Under the pieces are notes generated by a model. That model did not search any database, had not been told where the DNA came from, and worked only from the letters and a program-made list of their open reading frames with translations. Made by a program: the position numbers and the translations under genes. From Rotaria sordida (Eukaryota > Rotifera > Eurotatoria > Philodinida > Philodinidae), in assembly GCA_905250125.1 (NCBI GenBank), contig CAJNOL010001174.1, forward strand, positions 1-64,000: DNA of 64,000 nt, written 5' to 3'. Every line of letters starts with the position of its first letter. Positions within the stretch are counted from its first letter, which is position 1. Below are positions 58,531 to 64,000 of the stretch, piece by piece.

Positions 58531-60820
58531 TCAAGTAAAATAAACAGGATTATTCTGTATGTTAACTAACGATTGTCGACGAGTTGCTGTTGAATTTAAT
58601 AATGATAATTCTTTTGCTATAGCTGTTGCTGTATTTATTGAATTTTGTTGACTTGGATTACTTAAACTAAATTTATGTTGATTTGTACAACGATGATATT
58701 GTATAACTCCAGTTAATTGTGATTTTTGACGATATTGAACGGGTGTTGATCGTACTGGATATCCAAGTGAATATAAACGATCATTATCTAATTTATTCAT
58801 ATAATTTCGAAATAAATATGGTTGTTGCCATCTTGTATTATTTCTTGTTAAACATCGATCAAAACTACGAAACATTTCACGTTGAACTTCAGCATTAATT
58901 AATGTATAAATTAATGCAACAATTAAACCCTTGCAAAAAATCAAAACAAAACAAAACAAAAAAATTAATTTTTTTCTTCTTCTTTCAATTACTTGAAGTG
59001 ATGATGCTACTGTATGTACAGTAAGATGAATAAGAATTAAATTTGAAATTAAGAATGGTTTTGTATTCCACATAAATAAAAAATAATGTATACCAAATAC
59101 AGGTAATAATATTAATGTTGAACGTGTTAATCGACTAAAGAAATTTAATTTCAGATATTTTTTTTTTCTTCTTCTTTATTGAAACAATTTATTTTACCTA
59201 TATTTAGCAAAACGTCTTCGATCAGAAAAAGCTGCTGTTCGATAAGTTTTATTAAGTTTTCGTGCAAGTAATACACATATATAAATAAATATAATAAAAT
59301 TAAACTAAACCAAAAAAAAACAAAGCGTCAAAAAGAAACAAAAGAAATTTATCATTATTAAACTTACAATTTGTAATATAACATTTGGTCCATGAAGAAT
59401 CCAATCATAAGTTGATGGTTCAAACCAACATGTATGTAAATCAGTTTTTTTCATATAACGTGTTGTATATGTAAGTATTGTTAAAATAAGTGGAGCTACT
59501 ATAAGAATGATATGTTTTTTTTTCTTTTGACAATGAATAAACAATATATTTAATAAAGAAATACTTACACCAACCGGTTAATATATACCATCGAACACGA
59601 TCTTTATATGCTTTAGCTCGTAAAAGACGAAATAAATAAAATGCTTCACAAAAAACAAACCAATGTGAAACACTACTATTGATATAATTCATTAAAATAG
59701 TAAATAATTTACAATCGAGTAACTAAAAATAAAAAAACAAATTTCATTTCGTTTATATGTGTATGTATTGAAAATAGCTTATTTCGTCTTTATAGAAAGA
59801 ATAAAAATTTCTCACTTGATCTTCTTTAAAATAAGTTGTTGTTCGATTACATGCATCAGTTCGATCAAATACATTATGAGCAAAATAACCTCGACTCATA
59901 CGAAGTTCAGCAATAAGTTGAATTGCTGATCGAATGAGAAAAACAAGAAAAACATTTACATGAAGAATATTTCGAGAACATTGTCGAAGACGACTAAAAT
60001 AATAAAATCGAAATGTTAATATTCATGGGTATCCGAAGCAGAGGATGACTCTGCAATCGCAAAAATCTTTCATCAGCGTCCCCTCCCCTCCCCCTCTTCC
60101 CAATCCTGGTAATCTCGGAATACTCTTGTTAGTATTATATCTATTGACAAACCTATTGCCAAGTAAAATAAGGATACCACAAGCAAGAAGAATAATTGAA
60201 AGACCATTTGCACAAACAATAAAATATCGTCTTGTAACGATATAAGCTTCAGGTAATGAAAATGTATTTGTTCTACTCTAAAAATTAACCCAAAAAAAAA
60301 AACGTTTCTACTGATTGATTTGTTTGTTTTTTTATTTATTAATACACACTGAATTAGAAAGTTCATCAGGTGAACATCCAATACATAAACCATAGTGACT
60401 TTTATCTTCCCATCGAGATTGATTTGTACATAATCGTGTAGCATAAGCTATAAGAAAATTTTTATTACTATTAACATATTCAATTATAAAAATATCTATA
60501 CCATCTGAACTAGAGTTTGGAAAAACATTACTGGGACAAGATATATAACGACGTACACCAGGTTCTGTTGGTGGCCAACAAGCAATACGATCAAAAAGTG
60601 CCGGACAATATGAATCTAAATAGTAAATAAAATTTATGAAAATATAAATTTAATTGTTTTTTTGTTTAGTTTTATTTGATATTTACCATTAGCTCCTACA
60701 GATGATATATTATATGTTGATGTACAAGAGTCAGCCATTTGTTTAGAATATGATATTAAAGCTAAATAATGATAATATTTTTTGTTTATATAAGTAACAA
60801 TAAAATATATTACCTTTCAT
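58531..60820 (-). CDS. Class B (secretin-family) G-protein-coupled receptor
   Basis: Eleven exons (60814-60820, 60687-60761, 60502-60615, 60350-60447, 60153-60277, 59816-59993, 59569-59722, 59368-59498, 59198-59304, 58993-59134, 58531-58929) sum to 1530 nt, giving 509 residues. The hormone-binding domain has the six-cysteine pattern (DSCTSTYN, YCPALFDRIACWPPT, YISCP, RLCTNQSRWED, GLCIGC). Seven helices follow, with family marks: SRNILHVNVFLVFLIRSA in TM2, SHWFVFCEAFYLFRLL in TM3, ILTGW in TM4 and GLIVALIYTLINAEVQREM in TM7. The cytosolic tail is about 115 residues and Ser/Asn-rich. It is a plasma-membrane peptide-hormone receptor coupling to G proteins. The ligand (CRF/DH44, PDF, calcitonin and so on) cannot be assigned. 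The 7-nt first exon gives no signal peptide, so the true start may lie further upstream. Confidence 0.88.
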
Positions 60821-62579
60821 GATTTAAACTAATGTTATGTGTTGATTAGTAAGAAAACAAAAAAAAATCGTTTTTTTTCTTGTCTGAATGTTTTAAGAAT
60901 TTTGTCTATCAATTTCTGTTTTCTTCTCTCCCTTAAACATTCCGAATTAAATGCTTATCACGTCAACGGAACTTGGTATAATTAAATTGATAACATTATA
61001 AAATATCATTAGGAGGTCAAAACTGTTTTGAATGGAAACTAATCTGTTCTTTTGTTCCTTTGTTGATATTCTTTTCTTCTAAATCAGTTCAACTAGTATA
61101 TTGTTCTATACAAAAAACAAGCAATGAACAAAGAAAAATAATCCTACAACTAATAGATAAATATGTATATGTTTATCAATGTTCATTCTTTTATAATAAT
61201 TAGTTATATATTAATCTAAATGCATTTTCGAATATAAACAATTGAGTAATGTTTACTTGCTTTTATCAAACATATGAATACGTAGCAGGGGATATTTTAC
61301 CATAGATATAATGAAAACAGGCAAGATTAGAGATGCACCCAAACCGTCAGGGTCGTTCTTTTTTTGCCTAAATGAGGACAAATGCCCTTCTTTATTGAGC
61401 TACGTGACATATCATTTTTTGCGTCGGTAGAATATTGAAGTAGAAGAATAATACTAGATAATGTCAAAAGAAAGGTTTCGGTAATATTACTAGATTACCT
61501 GCTAGAGTCAATCAACAAAAATAAATCCAATGAGTTTCAGTTTTCTTTTACTTTCTTATCAAATTAAACGGTTCATTGGATAATTCTATATCTAGTTGTC
61601 AAAGGCAGACATTCTTCTCTACAGTATATTAATATAAGTCATAATCAATGAGATAGATTTGAAATATTCAAATTCTGTTATTGAGTATAGGTAGATGCTT
61701 ATTAAAAACGAACATATATGAAGAAAAGAAGAGAACATATTTTTGGAGAAGTGATATTGAAAATCAACATTGAGAGTATTATATAGGCTTAATACTGAAG
61801 ACAATTATCGAATGTTTCTGTTAATGTTTATATGCAATCGTACTACCACATATTAATATTAAATGTAAACCTTGACTAGAGACATGTGGAGCCAATTTTT
61901 TTCAGTCCCAATTCCGGTTTACAGACAACTATTCCAGAATATACATTCGTATCACAACTCTCCGATTACAACTTATTCATCAACTTTCTATAATTGATGT
62001 TTGTTTTCATAAATTTCTAATACTTTTCACAATAAGCAATTTTCTTGTAAAATAAGTCAAATAATAAACTTTCACAATATTCACTTCCAACTTATCAACG
62101 TGAACCAAGTTTTTCTATCAAATTCTCTTTTTCAATGATGATTATTCATCATTTTTTGTCAACAAAAAAAAAAGAATTCGATTAATGCTATATCCTTATA
62201 ATTCATAAGAACGGGTGAGATTTTATTTGGTTTTAGTTGAAAACGAAAAAAAAAAAAAGAATTCCAAATAAACATATACGAACTTACTCGTTGTGACAAC
62301 TACATAGGACACAAACACATATAGACATATAGAGAAAAAAAAAGACAAGACAAATATAACAAGCACAACAGTAACGAGAATATGAAAATTAAAAAGAAAA
62401 GACAGAAAAAAAACTTGACAACTGTACATTAAGTTATTATTAAATTTTTTCCATATTAATTTTTCGTTGATGACCACTGTTCGTAAGCTAAGGATACTTC
62501 CTTGTTAAGCATTGAAGAGCACCGGAAAAAAAGCTACAAGTTAATATTATAAGTGACTAGGCGAAAAAAGAAGAAGAAT
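60821..62579. other. Spacer upstream of the GPCR
   Basis: About 1.76 kb with no supported gene. A TAGAGATGCACCC word near 61327 resembles a hAT tip and recurs at 38845, but no complementary end was found nearby. Open frames at 61619-61804 and 62223-62477 are composition artefacts. Confidence 0.4.
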
Positions 62580-64000
62580 TTAGTTTTTATTTAAATTTTC
62601 TGAACCACCAAATTGTCGACCTGATTCCATTAATGATTCATGTTGTGTTGTAGGATTTAAATTTGTTTGCTCAACATTATCAGTTGATGTTAATTGTTTA
62701 TGATCGTCAGTTGTCTTTGGTACTGTTTCTGTACGTACAGTCGTCGTTGTTGTTGTTTCACCATCATTACCTATTCGTCTAATAGTACGATATTCCGTTA
62801 TCGTCTTACCGAATGGTTTCGGTGCTAAAATTGAAGGTGAACTTGAGGTTTGTTGTGGTACAGGTGAAGCTCGAGTTATTAATTGTTTTCGATCACTTTC
62901 AACAGTTACCTAAATTAAAAGTTGTTAGTGCAATCTATGTGGGATTAAAATATGAAACACGATATAGTTGCTCTTGCTAATCACAGGAATATTGTTTTAT
63001 TCTATAATGTTAAGTAATTAGCTCAAAATCACTATCTAGATTTGAGCTAGATCGTTAAAATTATAGAAAAATAAAATAAAAAATGTGTTGTTGTTAAATT
63101 CTTTTTTACCACCTTATCTATTCTGAAGTACATTTCTTCACTATCCTTGTACTTAATCCTCCAGAAGTGCAATAAAAAAGTAGTTCATATATTATAATGA
63201 GACTTTATTGATAATGCAAATTTGTGATTGTATATTAACGTGTTGTGTCACGAACTGTAACTGAAGGAGTCTACATTTTTATTCCTATACTTTAACACTG
63301 GCTTTAGATCGCGTTTCATAAAAACAAGTGAAAAACTAAATAAAGAATTTATTATTTACTGAAATATGAGTTGTACGTTCGGTAACTTCAAGCTAAATGA
63401 AGAAATAAAACAAGGATATAATTTAAATAATAGACAAAAAAAACAAAACAAGAATCAAACCTGTATTGGTGTTGGTGGATTTTCTTTATCATTTATTGTG
63501 CTTTTTAAATAATCAGTATCGATTGGTTGTGATTGTTGATTTTCTTCTTCTTTTTCATATTTTTTTAATAAATCATATGCTTGTTTACCTTTTGTTTGTT
63601 GTTGAACAACAACAGGAACTGATTTTTGTGTTGTTGTTGTTGTTATTTCAGAAGTTTTTATTAATTGTTGTTCTTGTGGTTGTTGTTCTTGTTTAGTATT
63701 AGTTGAATCGAAAATATTATTTGAATTATTAACAAAACCTTGACTATCGGTTTCAAATTTTCCATGACGACTTGTAGCAACACGAAAATACGATACATCT
63801 TCTGCTTGTTTCTCATTTTTTTGATAAATTTCAGCACGTTCATTATGATCATCTATAATTTTAATAAGACCACCTAAAGGCGTTGATTCTTTTGATGTTT
63901 TTATAGGTGATTTTGGTGGAGGTTCAGCTATACCAGCTTGAACTATTTCACCAATAGAATAATTTGTTGGTGAAATATTTCTTTTTTCATCTTGTTGAGA
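62580..64000 (-). CDS. Unrecognised low-complexity protein, C-terminal part
   Basis: Exons 63461 to beyond 64000, 63360-63392 and 62580-62909 join in phase 0, giving at least 301 residues, open at the window edge. The protein is Gln/Thr/Ser/Pro-rich with Gln-rich and poly-Thr runs. More ordered islands are GGLIKIIDDHNERAEIYQ, EDVSYFRVATSRHGKFETDS and KPFGKTITEYRTIRRIG, and the C-terminus is RQFGGSENLNKN. No domain is recognised. The island pattern resembles linker regions of cytoskeletal adaptor proteins (for example PDZ-LIM types), but this is a guess. The middle exon is only 33 nt and could be skipped without changing frame. The last intron contains a MITE. Confidence 0.65.
62931..63322. 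mobile_element. MITE copy 2, TATGAAACACGAT terminal inverted repeat
   Basis: It runs from CAATCTATGTGGGATTAAAA, TATGAAACACGATATAG to TAGATCGCGTTTCATA, the complementary tip. It shares TTGCTCTTGCTAATCACAGG, TATTGTTTTATT and TTCTTCACTATCCTTGTACTTAATCCTCC with the copy at 58229-58510. It lies in the last intron of the unrecognised gene. The two copies differ by many substitutions and internal indels, so the family is not young. Confidence 0.7.

Noticed and set aside
61327-61340. TAGAGATGCACCC as a hAT element end
   Set aside because: The tip word is suggestive, but no inverted partner or 8-bp duplication was seen.
1-64000. CRISPR arrays, bacterial operons, prophage and rRNA genes
   Set aside because: The tandem arrays seen are satellites without spacer structure, the genes are spliced eukaryotic genes, and no rRNA-like sequence was recognised.

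Overview
The window looks like AT-rich nuclear DNA of a small invertebrate, most probably a bdelloid rotifer of the Rotaria/Adineta type. The grounds are very short introns (about 50-70 bp with GTAAGT-like donors and TTTAG/TTTTAG acceptors) mixed with a few long repeat-filled introns, strongly A/T-biased codon use in animal genes, pyrimidine-AG sites just upstream of several start codons (as expected for spliced-leader trans-splicing), many small DNA-transposon relics, and one GC-richer gene of bacterial/fungal type that carries host-like introns. The species assignment is inference.

Layout. 1-0.9 kb: 3' part of a DDE-transposase-derived gene. 0.9-6 kb: gene-free DNA with a tandem repeat, a piggyBac-like MITE and a decayed Tc1/mariner element with long terminal repeats. 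6.0-11.1 kb (-): complete Toll-like receptor. 14.2-18.4 kb (+): Na+/K+-ATPase beta subunit. 18.5-22.9 kb (-): splicing factor SF3B2, head-to-head with an EF-hand protein (23.0-23.8 kb, +). 25.6-29.7 kb (+): ankyrin-DHHC palmitoyltransferase (ZDHHC17/HIP14 type). 30.4-38.2 kb (+): tightly spaced CEPT1, NudE (NDE1/NDEL1) and a small Polycomb-type CBX protein, each with a splice-acceptor-like site just before the start codon. 38.2-41.4 kb: gene-poor with decayed coding-like stretches. 41.4-45.1 kb (-): a 944-residue hydantoinase A/DUF917 fusion in nine exons, the best horizontal-transfer candidate. 45.2-47.7 kb: an unusual satellite block of several repeat types, mostly built on the word GACT, with a 10-N assembly gap. 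50.3-52.6 kb (-): divergent CDC123/D123-family protein. 53.4-54.1 kb (-): decayed S9 peptidase pseudogene. 54.5-55.8 kb (-): intronless secreted PLP enzyme like isopenicillin-N epimerase. 57.0-57.3 kb: Penelope-like reverse-transcriptase relic. 58.5-60.8 kb (-): class B GPCR in eleven exons. 62.6-64.0 kb (-): 3' end of an unrecognised low-complexity protein.

Exon structures were rebuilt by reading splice sites and checking reading phase. For TLR, ATP1B, SF3B2, EF-hand, ZDHHC17, CEPT1, NDE1, CBX, HyuA-DUF917, CDC123 and the GPCR, the summed exon length is an exact multiple of three, ending at a stop. The genes are mostly unrelated housekeeping and signalling genes. No single pathway joins them, apart from the possible co-transcription of CEPT1-NDE1-CBX.
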